Translations under genes and position numbers: made by a program
Assembly: GCA_948436975.1 (NCBI GenBank)
Contig: CAOJJB010000008.1
Coordinates: 21,813 to 85,812 of the forward strand
DNA: 64,000 nt
Source of the DNA: an uncultured Clostridium sp.
GTDB taxonomy: Bacteria > Bacillota > Clostridia > TANB77 > CAG-508
Direction of reading: 5' to 3'
Shown: positions 16,228 through 23,866 of the stretch, one piece after another
Position numbering within the stretch: the stretch's first letter is position 1
How the letters are laid out: each line of letters opens with the position of its first letter
Notes under the pieces: model-generated
What the model was told of the DNA's origin: nothing
Seen by the model: the letters and a program-made list of their open reading frames with translations, nothing else
The model's database searches: none

Positions 16228-17997
16228 TTAATTTTGAACTTTTGATTTTGTTAGTTTTTCAAAAATCTTAAAATTTCCCTCATTATATAATTCTTTATAA
16301 TCTGAATCACTTTCTAAAATCATTGCTAATTTTGAATTTTGATATAAAATTATATGTGTTATTCCATACTCTTTAAATTTTGTTTTATAATCTGTAGCTA
16401 ACCCTGCAACATTTAAAGCATCTGAAAATATATCTCTACCATCATATTTTTTAGTTTCTTTATTATAAGTTCCATTAAATTCTGGTGAGTATAAATCACA
16501 TCTTGAATCTATAAATACAGGTATTCCTCTAAATAATAAATAACTTCCATAATTATATTCATTAAATAATTTTATATTTTTAACATCTAAGTTTTCTAAA
16601 ATCCAATCTGAAGCTTCTACAGGATATGATGATGTATCTATATAATCATTACTTAAAGTAGGTTTCACTATATTTGTACTCCATATTACAAACAAACATA
16701 CTATAACTATTGTTCCAAACCAATTTGTTATAAATTTTTCTATTTTTCTAAATGTTTCTTTATCATATTTTTCTACTAATTCTGCTATTAAGTATGCTAG
16801 TATTGGACCGCAAAAAATAGCAAACATTGAAACTTGTCTTCTAGATTTAAATGATAAATATGTTAGTCCACCTAACATAAATAAATCAGCAAGCTTTATT
16901 TTAGAATCTGTAAATATTAATACTAATAAGAAAATAATTACTGCAAAACAAAACTCTGTATTTTCAATTAATGTAAGTGGTAAATGTTCATTAATTGAGT
17001 CTGTTGTATTCCCTTTCATTGTTTTATATAAATAAGTGAATGCTCCATCTCCTGCTGGATTTATAAATCCTGTAAAAATTGCCACTCCTATTATTGCTAT
17101 TAGTAATAATACAACATAATTTTTTTCTGACTTTATTTTATAAGGATTATCTCGTAATTTTTTTATTTTTTTATTTCTTTCATTTACTTTATCTATAATT
17201 TTTTGAATATTCTCATCAATTTTTACTTTTTTTTCTTCTTTTTTAGTAATTTTTTTTGTTATATTTAAAAATAGCTTTTTTATTCTAAACCAAATATTTA
17301 AGTCTTCTAAAACTAATACAAAGTATTCTCCTATATATGGTAAGAAAAGTACAAAGTAAAATGGCCATACTGCACAATGTAAATTAGCTATTAATAATGG
17401 TATAATTACTAATATTATTGCATATCTTTTTTTCTTTGTTTCTAAAAATTTTTCTATACAAAAAACAGTCCATACAAATAATATAAAAGTTACTAATTGT
17501 GCTCTAGCTGCAATAAATGATTTTATTAAATACATTACACCTAAAGTTACTACAAATGATACTACTTTGTTCTTTGATTTTTTATTACTTAGTATATATA
17601 CTGATATTCCTAATATTGCACTTAAAATCATTGTTGATGCATAAATTCCAGCTTGTCCAAAATTATTATAAATTATATACATTCCTAAATCATAAAGCCA
17701 ATGTGGATATGAATATGGTAATTCATGCATAGAATATAAATCTGTTGTTAAATCTGAAATTCCATTATTATATATATAATCTCCTATTGTTACTGTATAG
17801 AATGTGTCGTTTTGTAGAGTTTTTGGTGATATAGCTGCACATAACATAGCTATACATACTATTGCTATAATATGAAATATTACATTTTTTCTTTTTTCTT
17901 TTTTTGTATTTTTCTGATTTTCTTCTATATTATTATTCAAATTATTTTCTTCTGATTCTTGGAATTCTTTTAAATATTGTTCACTATTATTTTCCAT
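16228..17997 (-). CDS. Polytopic membrane protein, possibly GT-C-fold glycosyltransferase
   Basis: 589 residues. A charged, Asn/Glu-rich N-terminal tail (1-38) is followed by around ten hydrophobic helices (about 40-460), with a Lys-rich cytoplasmic loop near 245-290, and a soluble C-terminal domain (about 480-585) containing LFNEYNYGSYLLFRGIPVFIDSRCDLY. The first loop, NDTFYTVTIGDYIYNNGISD with the following SYPHWLYDLGMY, recalls the acidic loop of GT-C enzymes using polyprenyl-linked sugars. No specific family could be named. It is first in the lspA-tagA operon. Confidence 0.55.
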   Translation of the reverse strand: MENNSEQYLKEFQESEENNLNNNIEENQKNTKKEKRKNVIFHIIAIVCIAMLCAAISPKTLQNDTFYTVTIGDYIYNNGISDLTTDLYSMHELPYSYPHWLYDLGMYIIYNNFGQAGIYASTMILSAILGISVYILSNKKSKNKVVSFVVTLGVMYLIKSFIAARAQLVTFILFVWTVFCIEKFLETKKKRYAIILVIIPLLIANLHCAVWPFYFVLFLPYIGEYFVLVLEDLNIWFRIKKLFLNITKKITKKEEKKVKIDENIQKIIDKVNERNKKIKKLRDNPYKIKSEKNYVVLLLIAIIGVAIFTGFINPAGDGAFTYLYKTMKGNTTDSINEHLPLTLIENTEFCFAVIIFLLVLIFTDSKIKLADLFMLGGLTYLSFKSRRQVSMFAIFCGPILAYLIAELVEKYDKETFRKIEKFITNWFGTIVIVCLFVIWSTNIVKPTLSNDYIDTSSYPVEASDWILENLDVKNIKLFNEYNYGSYLLFRGIPVFIDSRCDLYSPEFNGTYNKETKKYDGRDIFSDALNVAGLATDYKTKFKEYGITHIILYQNSKLAMILESDSDYKELYNEGNFKIFEKLTKSKVQN

Positions 17998-18090
17998 TGT
18001 TACTCCTTCTATGAAATCAAATTTATTGAATTATATCAAATAAGTAAAAAAAAATATATACTTTTATATAAAAAACTTAAATTTTAAAAT

Positions 18091-18131
18091 AAAAACGCCC
18101 ACATACCAACTTCTGTTAGCACATGGGCATT
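18091..18131 (-). terminator. Terminator of the SSB gene
   Basis: On the minus strand AATGCCCA pairs with TGGGCGTT (one G-U) across a roughly 20-base loop, followed by a U-rich tract, 43 bases after the SSB stop codon. Confidence 0.75.
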
Positions 18132-18173
18132 ATATAATTTGCTAAAATTTATATAAATTAATTTATATCATTA

Positions 18174-18842
18174 TTAAACTACTTGCTCTTCTTCTGTTTC
18201 TTGTTCTTCATTATTTACTATTTCCATACTTGCAATTGAAACTTCATAAGCAACTCTTGTTTCAGATGTTCCATCTTCAAATTTTTTCTCATATGTTCTA
18301 GATTGTACTCTTCCTGTAACTTTTACTTCTGTTCCAACTTCCATATTTTGACAAAATCTTGCATTTCTTCCCCAAGCTATACTTGGTATGTAGTCAGATT
18401 TATTATATGCTCTGTTAACAGCTAATAATACATCTGCAATTTCTCTTCCAAATGGTGTTTGTCTGTATATAGGTTTTTTACATACATAACCTATTAAAAT
18501 AACTTCATTAGTTATTTCGTCCTTTTCTTCTTCAGATTGTTCCATTTCTTTAATCTCTTTTGCAAATACTGTTAAAACTAACCTATTTCTTTCATTTTCA
18601 TAATTATTATAAGATCTAAATTGACCCTCTACTGTAACTTTTCTACCTATTTCTATATTTAATCCAGTTAATAATCTTTCTGATATTGTAATTGGTATAA
18701 TATCAACTGTTGAACTTAATCTAATAACTTCTAGATTAAATACATAGAATTTTTCTCCATAAATTTCATGACTGTAACTTTTTTCACTTACTATTTTTCC
18801 AACTAATACTAAGTGATTATTCTCTGAATAATTTGTATTCAA
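18174..18842 (-). CDS. Single-stranded DNA-binding protein with two OB folds
   Basis: 222 residues. Two SSB-like OB folds are visible: about 8-95 (HLVLVGKIVSEK, LEVIRLSSTVDIIPI, GRKVTVEGQFRSYNNYENER) and about 112-210 (NEVILIGYVCKKPIYRQTPFGREIADVLLAV, SIAWGRNARFC, VKVTGRVQSRTY). The second is closer to canonical Ssb. The C-terminus is acidic (EEQETEEEQVV) but lacks the usual DDDIPF tip. A standard Ssb is a one-OB tetramer, so this tandem form may bind DNA as a dimer. It is a single-gene unit with its own terminator. Confidence 0.75.
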   Translation of the reverse strand: MNTNYSENNHLVLVGKIVSEKSYSHEIYGEKFYVFNLEVIRLSSTVDIIPITISERLLTGLNIEIGRKVTVEGQFRSYNNYENERNRLVLTVFAKEIKEMEQSEEEKDEITNEVILIGYVCKKPIYRQTPFGREIADVLLAVNRAYNKSDYIPSIAWGRNARFCQNMEVGTEVKVTGRVQSRTYEKKFEDGTSETRVAYEVSIASMEIVNNEEQETEEEQVV

Positions 18843-19059
18843 TTTTAATTCCTCCTTAAAATTTATCTACTGTATTCTTCATATAATGTGTATATTTCCT
18901 GTTTTTCTCATAAAAACAATTATATTATAACATATATATCTTTTTTTGTCTACATAAAATTGGAAACTTTTCTTTTTTTTGACATTTTTTCATTTTATTT
19001 ACTGCCTTTTTATTGTTTTTATTATCATAAGTATGTCAACTTATTATATGCAACCATCT

Positions 19060-20421
19060 TTAATTTATGTCAATTACATATTTTTTAAATAAATTACCTC
19101 TTTCTTTAAAACTCTTAAAATAACCATAACTTGAAGCTGCTGGTGATAACAAACATACTGTATCTTTCTTTGTAACTCTTTTGGCTATCAAAACAGCCTT
19201 TTCTAGATCCTCCACTAATACAATATTTTTATTAGTATTTTCTAAAGCATTTTTTATAAATTCTCCTGTTTTTGGCAAACAAATAATATTTTCTATTATA
19301 CTACTTTTTAAAACTTCAATTAATTTAGTTAAATCTACTCCTCTATCTTTTCCACCAACAATAATTGTATTAATATTTTTTATTGTGTTTATATCATTTA
19401 TAGTAGCCTCTGGAATTGTTGCTATTGAATTATTATAAAAATCTACTCCATTAATATTACCTACAAATTCCATTCTATGTTCTAATGGCTTAAATTTTTT
19501 TATTGAATTGACTGTTTCATCAACTTTTAAATTTAAAATATCACATACCCCAAAAACAAACATTATATTTTGAATATTGTGCATCCCTTTCAAATTTATA
19601 TTTTCATTAATATCCATCATTGGTTGGTTATTACAATATATGATATTATTTCTTAAAAATACCCTATTTTTAACTTTAGGCTCATCTTTTATTGAAACAG
19701 CATAATCATTTTTTTTGTATACAAACTCATATTCTTTCATAAATTTATTATCAAAATTATAAATTAAAAAATTGCTATCTTTTTGATATTTTGCCATATT
19801 AAATTTGGCCTCAATATATTTACCTAAATTTTTATAATGGTCTAAATGTTCTTCAAAAATATTTAAAATTATTCCAATATTAGTTGACATTCTTATAAAT
19901 TCTAAAGCATGTGAAGAAACTTCTATAACTACAATACTATTCTCAGATATATGTTCAATATCATTAAAAATAGGAGTTCCAATATTTCCTAAAAGATATG
20001 CATCTTTTCCTTGATCTATTAATACTTTATATATAAGTGAACTTGTTGTACTTTTTCCTTTAGTTCCAGTTACTCCAATTGTATAAGTATTTATAAATTC
20101 TAAAAATAACTCTAATTGACTTGTTATTTTATCTTTAAATTTTAATATATCAATATCTTTTAATGAAATTCCTGGTGCTTTTATTATTACATCATATTCT
20201 TCTATTCCATTTAAGTAATTATCTCCTAAAGATATTTCTACATATGGGTCCTCGATAAGTTCAATTTTATTTTCAAGTAAATCTATATCTTTATCTGCTA
20301 TAAATAAACATTTTTCTGGAAAATTTCTTCTTAAAAATCTATAACTTGATTCTCCTTCTATTCCAAAACCAAGTATTAATATTTTTTTATTTTCTAAATA
20401 ATTTAATAATTCTTTTAACAT
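19060..20421 (-). CDS. murD2: MurD-type muramoyl-L-alanine-glutamate ligase, probable MurD2 (L-Glu-adding)
   Basis: 453 residues from ATG 20421. The N-terminal dinucleotide-like fold (KKILILGFGIEGESSY), central ATP loop GVTGTKGKSTT (116-126), and MurD landmarks EVSSHAL, NIFEEHLDHY, PLEHRMEF and GGKDRGVD are present. MurD adds D-Glu to UDP-MurNAc-L-Ala. Because a MurL-like epimerase precedes it, it is more likely MurD2, which adds L-Glu. The longer frame reaching 20502 overlaps the upstream gene by 17 bases and lacks a better ribosome site. Whether a standard MurD exists elsewhere is unknown. The gene name depends on that pairing. Confidence 0.7.
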   Translation of the reverse strand: MLKELLNYLENKKILILGFGIEGESSYRFLRRNFPEKCLFIADKDIDLLENKIELIEDPYVEISLGDNYLNGIEEYDVIIKAPGISLKDIDILKFKDKITSQLELFLEFINTYTIGVTGTKGKSTTSSLIYKVLIDQGKDAYLLGNIGTPIFNDIEHISENSIVVIEVSSHALEFIRMSTNIGIILNIFEEHLDHYKNLGKYIEAKFNMAKYQKDSNFLIYNFDNKFMKEYEFVYKKNDYAVSIKDEPKVKNRVFLRNNIIYCNNQPMMDINENINLKGMHNIQNIMFVFGVCDILNLKVDETVNSIKKFKPLEHRMEFVGNINGVDFYNNSIATIPEATINDINTIKNINTIIVGGKDRGVDLTKLIEVLKSSIIENIICLPKTGEFIKNALENTNKNIVLVEDLEKAVLIAKRVTKKDTVCLLSPAASSYGYFKSFKERGNLFKKYVIDIN

Positions 20422-20485
20422 AATTTTTTCTTCTTTCAACAAAATTATAATATTCAATAAATAAAATTTATTAATAAATAATTTA

Positions 20486-21856
20486 TCATAAACTTCCATC
20501 AAGAGCCATTTTAATTATATTTTCAAACTCTTTAGGTACATTATGATCTTTATTATAAGAATTTAATAATTCTTCTTCTGAAAGTTCAAAATTTTCTTTA
20601 TAATAATTTAAAAGATATGGTAATTTTTGATCTCCATTATCATTTAGCTTTTCAATATTTTCTATTGTTTTAGTTACTGCATATTGTACTTCACTATAAG
20701 TACCTACACATTCAAATGGCTTGGTTTCTCCATATCCACAAAGTTCTATAAATGTTTTTAATAAATCTTTTCTTGTAAATAAGTCTTCTCCAAAAATATT
20801 TACTAGTTTTTTCTTATATAAAAACGGACTTAAAATTATATATACAAATAAGCATTTAGGACAATTGCAGCACCACTTCCATGGTTCAGTCTTACTCCCC
20901 ACATTACAACTATTAAATATAGAGTGATATTGTTCTAATTTTGAAAAAAGCATAGCAATTTGTAATTCACTAATTGGTCTTAACATACTAAAATATTCTA
21001 CATTAGCTTTTAAATATCTTTTTTCATATTCTCTAAAATCATTTTCAAATTCAATAGTTTTAGAATATTGATGATTTATATTCTCTCCTTCTATATTTGA
21101 TTCATTTGCACTATTTTCATTAGATAATGCTATATACTTTTTTCCTAACAAATAAGAACATAAATATGTTAAAAATGCCACTATAGCTGAAAATGGAGTG
21201 TGTCCATTTAAATATCCTTTATTATTTAGATCTAATAGATTTTTATCTATAATTCTATTTACTTCTATTATCTCATTATTTCCAAATCCTGCTACTTTTG
21301 CACATTGTAAAGGCACTTTTTTACTACCAATTCTAAAAATTAATGTTTCATTTTTATATTTTTTTAATAAATCTAAAGTAACATTCGAATCTTTTCCCCC
21401 ACCAACTGGTATGATAATTCCTTCTAATTCTTCATTATTTTCTTTAACTTCTATGTTCTCCCCTAATGAATTAAATTCTACTAATTCATTTTGTGAAATA
21501 TTAATATTATTTACAAATCTAAATTCTCCTAATCCCATGTAAAATATTTTTTTAAACCATTGTTCTTGAAATTTATCTAGTTTTCCACATTTTATAAAAA
21601 ACTGTGGAGAACATGTTGCTTTAAAATAACTTATTGCTTCTATCATTCCTAAATTAAATACAATATTTTTTACAATATTTGAATTTATATCTTTAAATTT
21701 AAAATCCTTTTTTGAAATTTCTATTTTAGGTTTAAAATTAGTTAACCCTTCTATTTCAAAGTTATATTCTATGCAAATCTTATTTTCTTTTTCAAAAATT
21801 TTATATGAATTATATAAAAATTTTGGATACTTTTCTCTTAATTCTGTAAAGTTCAT
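20486..21856 (-). CDS. murL: Probable MurL, UDP-MurNAc-L-Ala-L-Glu epimerase
   Basis: 456 residues, close to the expected MurL length. A PP-loop-like GGGKDS (152-157) follows an N-terminal domain. Other features are GHTPFSAIVAF, ALSNENSANES, and a Cys cluster WCCNCPKC near 345. MurL inverts the terminal L-Glu of UDP-MurNAc-L-Ala-L-Glu to D-Glu using ATP, as shown for Xanthomonas oryzae together with MurD2. The same-operon order murL-murD matches. The assignment comes from recalled family features and context, not a search. A different PP-loop enzyme is the alternative. Confidence 0.65.
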   Translation of the reverse strand: MNFTELREKYPKFLYNSYKIFEKENKICIEYNFEIEGLTNFKPKIEISKKDFKFKDINSNIVKNIVFNLGMIEAISYFKATCSPQFFIKCGKLDKFQEQWFKKIFYMGLGEFRFVNNINISQNELVEFNSLGENIEVKENNEELEGIIIPVGGGKDSNVTLDLLKKYKNETLIFRIGSKKVPLQCAKVAGFGNNEIIEVNRIIDKNLLDLNNKGYLNGHTPFSAIVAFLTYLCSYLLGKKYIALSNENSANESNIEGENINHQYSKTIEFENDFREYEKRYLKANVEYFSMLRPISELQIAMLFSKLEQYHSIFNSCNVGSKTEPWKWCCNCPKCLFVYIILSPFLYKKKLVNIFGEDLFTRKDLLKTFIELCGYGETKPFECVGTYSEVQYAVTKTIENIEKLNDNGDQKLPYLLNYYKENFELSEEELLNSYNKDHNVPKEFENIIKMALDGSL

Positions 21857-21912
21857 ATTATATCCCTTTCTTATAATCTATATTTTTTGTAGTAATTATA
21901 TAGGTATTTAAT

Positions 21913-21941
21913 ATTATATGTCAGACATATTTAATTGTCAA
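21913..21941 (-). promoter_or_regulatory. Perfect-consensus promoter of murL-murD2
   Basis: TTGACA (21941-21936), exactly 17 bases, TATAAT (21918-21913) on the minus strand. All twelve consensus positions match, and the start lies about 55 bases upstream of murL. Confidence 0.8.
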
Positions 21942-22065
21942 AATATAGTAACTATAAATTTATAAACATTTTATAATAATTAAACATTAACAAATATAAT
22001 AAGAATTACATAAACTTTATTATGAGCAAAATATTGCTCAAAAATATTGAAAGGAAGTAAAAATT

Positions 22066-22473
22066 ATGGAATTTGAAAAAAAAGTTATAGTTGATGTTGA
22101 TGGAGTTATTGAAACTGGAAAACAATTTGATTTAGACTTAAAATTACCAGAAGATAATAGAAACGTTGTTTATGGGATAATAAGAGATAGTCATGGAAAA
22201 CCAGTTTCAGATGCTGTTATAAAATTAGTGGAAGTTTGCCAAGATGAAAGAAAACCTGTATCTCATACTTTTACAGATAAAGAAGGAGAATTTGTATTTG
22301 GACCACTTTGTCCTCACAAATCTTATTCAATAGAAATATGGGTAAATAGAGTAAAACATGTAAAAATTTGCAAAACTTGTGATAGAGTTGGAAAATGTTT
22401 AAAAGGTGTTGACTTATGTTGTGAAAAAGAACCAATGCCAGAACCAAAAATGGAATGTGATGAAGAAGATTAA
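22066..22473 (+). CDS. Small protein with carboxypeptidase-regulatory (CnaB-like) beta-sandwich and Cys-rich tail
   Basis: 135 residues, no signal peptide. The core GIIRDSHGKPVSDAVIKLVE followed by TDKEGEFVFGPL is the pattern of carboxypeptidase regulatory-like domains. The C-terminal part (about 100-128) has seven cysteines (CKTCDRVGKCLKGVDLCCEK plus a final MEC) and an acidic end, suggesting metal binding or disulfide cross-linking. A good GGAAG ribosome site precedes ATG 22066. Similar small proteins occur in sporulating Clostridia, but a spore-coat role is only a guess. Confidence 0.6.
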   Translation: MEFEKKVIVDVDGVIETGKQFDLDLKLPEDNRNVVYGIIRDSHGKPVSDAVIKLVEVCQDERKPVSHTFTDKEGEFVFGPLCPHKSYSIEIWVNRVKHVKICKTCDRVGKCLKGVDLCCEKEPMPEPKMECDEED

Positions 22474-22509
22474 TTTTTATAATATTTATATGTAACTTTA
22501 TAATTTAGT

Positions 22510-22532
22510 GGGCTTGAATTTATTTCAAGCCC
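22510..22532. terminator. Hairpin between convergent genes
   Basis: GGGCTTGAA (22510-22518) pairs with TTCAAGCCC (22524-22532). It lies between the CnaB-like gene and the convergent 47-residue gene. There is no clear T-run on either strand. Confidence 0.5.
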
Positions 22533-22543
22533 TATTAAATTAT

Positions 22544-22687
22544 TTACATAGATGTTCTAACTCTTTTTGCAAGTTTTTTTCCTTTTTTTAATATCATTTT
22601 TTTGCTATTATCTACTCCTTCTGAATACATCATCATTGTTCCAGCAGTAATCAAACTACCTATCATAACACCTTTTACGAAATTCAT
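22544..22687 (-). CDS. 47-residue small membrane protein (YtxH-like)
   Basis: ATG 22687 lies eight bases after GGGAG and opens a frame starting MNFVKGVMIGSLITAGTMMM, then a Lys-rich C-terminus ending RTSM. One hydrophobic segment (about 3-20) with a basic tail resembles the YtxH-like layout of small Firmicutes membrane-associated proteins. The clear ribosome site and coding pattern support a real gene. The function is unknown. Confidence 0.65.
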   Translation of the reverse strand: MNFVKGVMIGSLITAGTMMMYSEGVDNSKKMILKKGKKLAKRVRTSM

Positions 22688-22733
22688 TTTCTTCACTCCC
22701 TTCACTCTTTTAAATTATTAAAATAATTTTATA

Positions 22734-23117
22734 TTATTTATTATTTTCTTTTTTTCTTAATATATACTGTTTAAAAAATGAATAAATTTCAAAAAATGCT
22801 ATAACAAGTAAAAAAATACCAAAATACTTTTTCAATTCTTTATTTTCTATTTTAAATGAAAGTTTACTTCCCAAAATTGCTCCTATTATTCCAAAAATTA
22901 TTATAAAAATTGAAAGTTTATAATTAATTTTTTTATTTTTAACATTCATAAAAATTGCTGTTATTGATGTTGGAATAAAAAAAATTAAATTTGTTCCTTG
23001 AATTAAATGTTGTTCCATATTAGTAAATAAACTTAGTAATAATATAAGAATTGTTCCTCCACCCATTCCTAGTGCTGCAACAATTCCAGACATAATTCCA
23101 AACATTATCTCTTTCAT
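22734..23117 (-). CDS. TauE/SafE-family transporter half, C-terminal partner
   Basis: 127 residues from ATG 23117 (AGGAG, 6-base gap). Longer frames add residues without a ribosome site. Four hydrophobic helices and the glycine-rich GIVAALGMGGGTILILLL motif are typical of one half of a TauE/SafE anion exporter, which normally has two such repeats in one chain. The adjacent upstream gene encodes the other half. The two probably form a heterodimer transporting sulfite or organosulfonates, although the substrate is unproved. Confidence 0.75.
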   Translation of the reverse strand: MKEIMFGIMSGIVAALGMGGGTILILLLSLFTNMEQHLIQGTNLIFFIPTSITAIFMNVKNKKINYKLSIFIIIFGIIGAILGSKLSFKIENKELKKYFGIFLLVIAFFEIYSFFKQYILRKKENNK

Positions 23118-23159
23118 TAAAACTCCTATCCATCTCATATTATTTTTAATAAATATCAA

Positions 23160-23517
23160 TTATACTATCATTTTTATTCCTGCATAAATTAAAAAAAATA
23201 TAAAAAAAATTTTTAAAAATTTTTTATCCAAATTTACTAATAATTTTGATCCAAAATAACCGTCCTATTACTCCACCAATTGCACATTTAACTGCTAAAA
23301 TCCAATCTATTGAATTTTCATTAAAATAAAAAAAGCTACTAGTAAAAACCATAAAAAATATACAAAGAATTGTTGTAGCTCTTGCTATAACTTCGTCCTC
23401 TTTTAGAATTAATGTAAGAAATGGAACTAAAATAAGTCCCCCACCTGCTCCAAAGAATCCACTTATTAAACCTGCTAAAAAACCAATACAAATATTTCCA
23501 ATATTTTTCTTATTCAT
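23160..23517 (-). pseudogene. TauE/SafE-family transporter half, frameshifted near codon 85
   Basis: The first 84 or so residues read well (FLAGLISGFFGAGGGLILVPF). At the extra base (G23262 on the plus strand) the frame shifts and ends early at 23224 as RLFWIKIISKFG. Removing that base restores GGYFGSKLLVNLDKKFLKIF and a membrane helix ending AGIKMIV with a stop at 23160. The length of 358 bases is one more than a multiple of three, as expected for a single insertion. It is either a recently broken gene or a sequence error. Confidence 0.7.
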
Positions 23518-23587
23518 ATTTTTATTTTCTACTTAAAAATAAATTTTATTCAAAAATTTTATATTATAGTAATTTCAAAAAATCTTC

Positions 23588-23754
23588 ACATAATAGAACA
23601 ATAGTGGACAATATATAATCTGTAAAAGCCAAAACTATATTGAATTGTCCACGTCATTGTTCGAAGCGCCAAATTTATGAAATAAATTTGTGTGCAAATG
23701 TTGGCGTAAGCCTTTATTTAATAGGAAGTCCAAAGGACTTTCCTATTAAATAAA
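23588..23754. repeat. Intergenic region packed with inverted repeats
   Basis: Three nested structures occupy this gap. An imperfect repeat around GTGGACAAT and ATTGTCCAC (about 23598-23666) comes first. CCAAATTTAT/ATAAATTTG with flanking CGCCAA/TTGGCG (about 23668-23705) follows. A near-perfect 19/20-base palindrome TTTATTTAATAGGAAGTCC / GGACTTTCCTATTAAATAAA (23713-23731 and 23735-23754) closes it. No open frame is seen. It may be a MITE-like insertion or a structured RNA. Confidence 0.6.
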
Positions 23755-23756
23755 AA

Positions 23757-23795
23757 AAGATAAATATAAATACTTTTTGTATCTACATTTATCTT
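23757..23795 (-). terminator. Terminator of the DUF2207 gene
   Basis: On the minus strand a 17-base arm (23795-23779) pairs with 23773-23757 (AAGATAAATGTAGATAC type, three mismatches or wobbles) and is followed by seven U residues. Confidence 0.75.
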
Positions 23796-23866
23796 ATCTC
23801 TTCAATAAAAACAATCTTTATGTATTTTTATATAATCTAAATTAATAAATTTTATTTTAAAAACGG

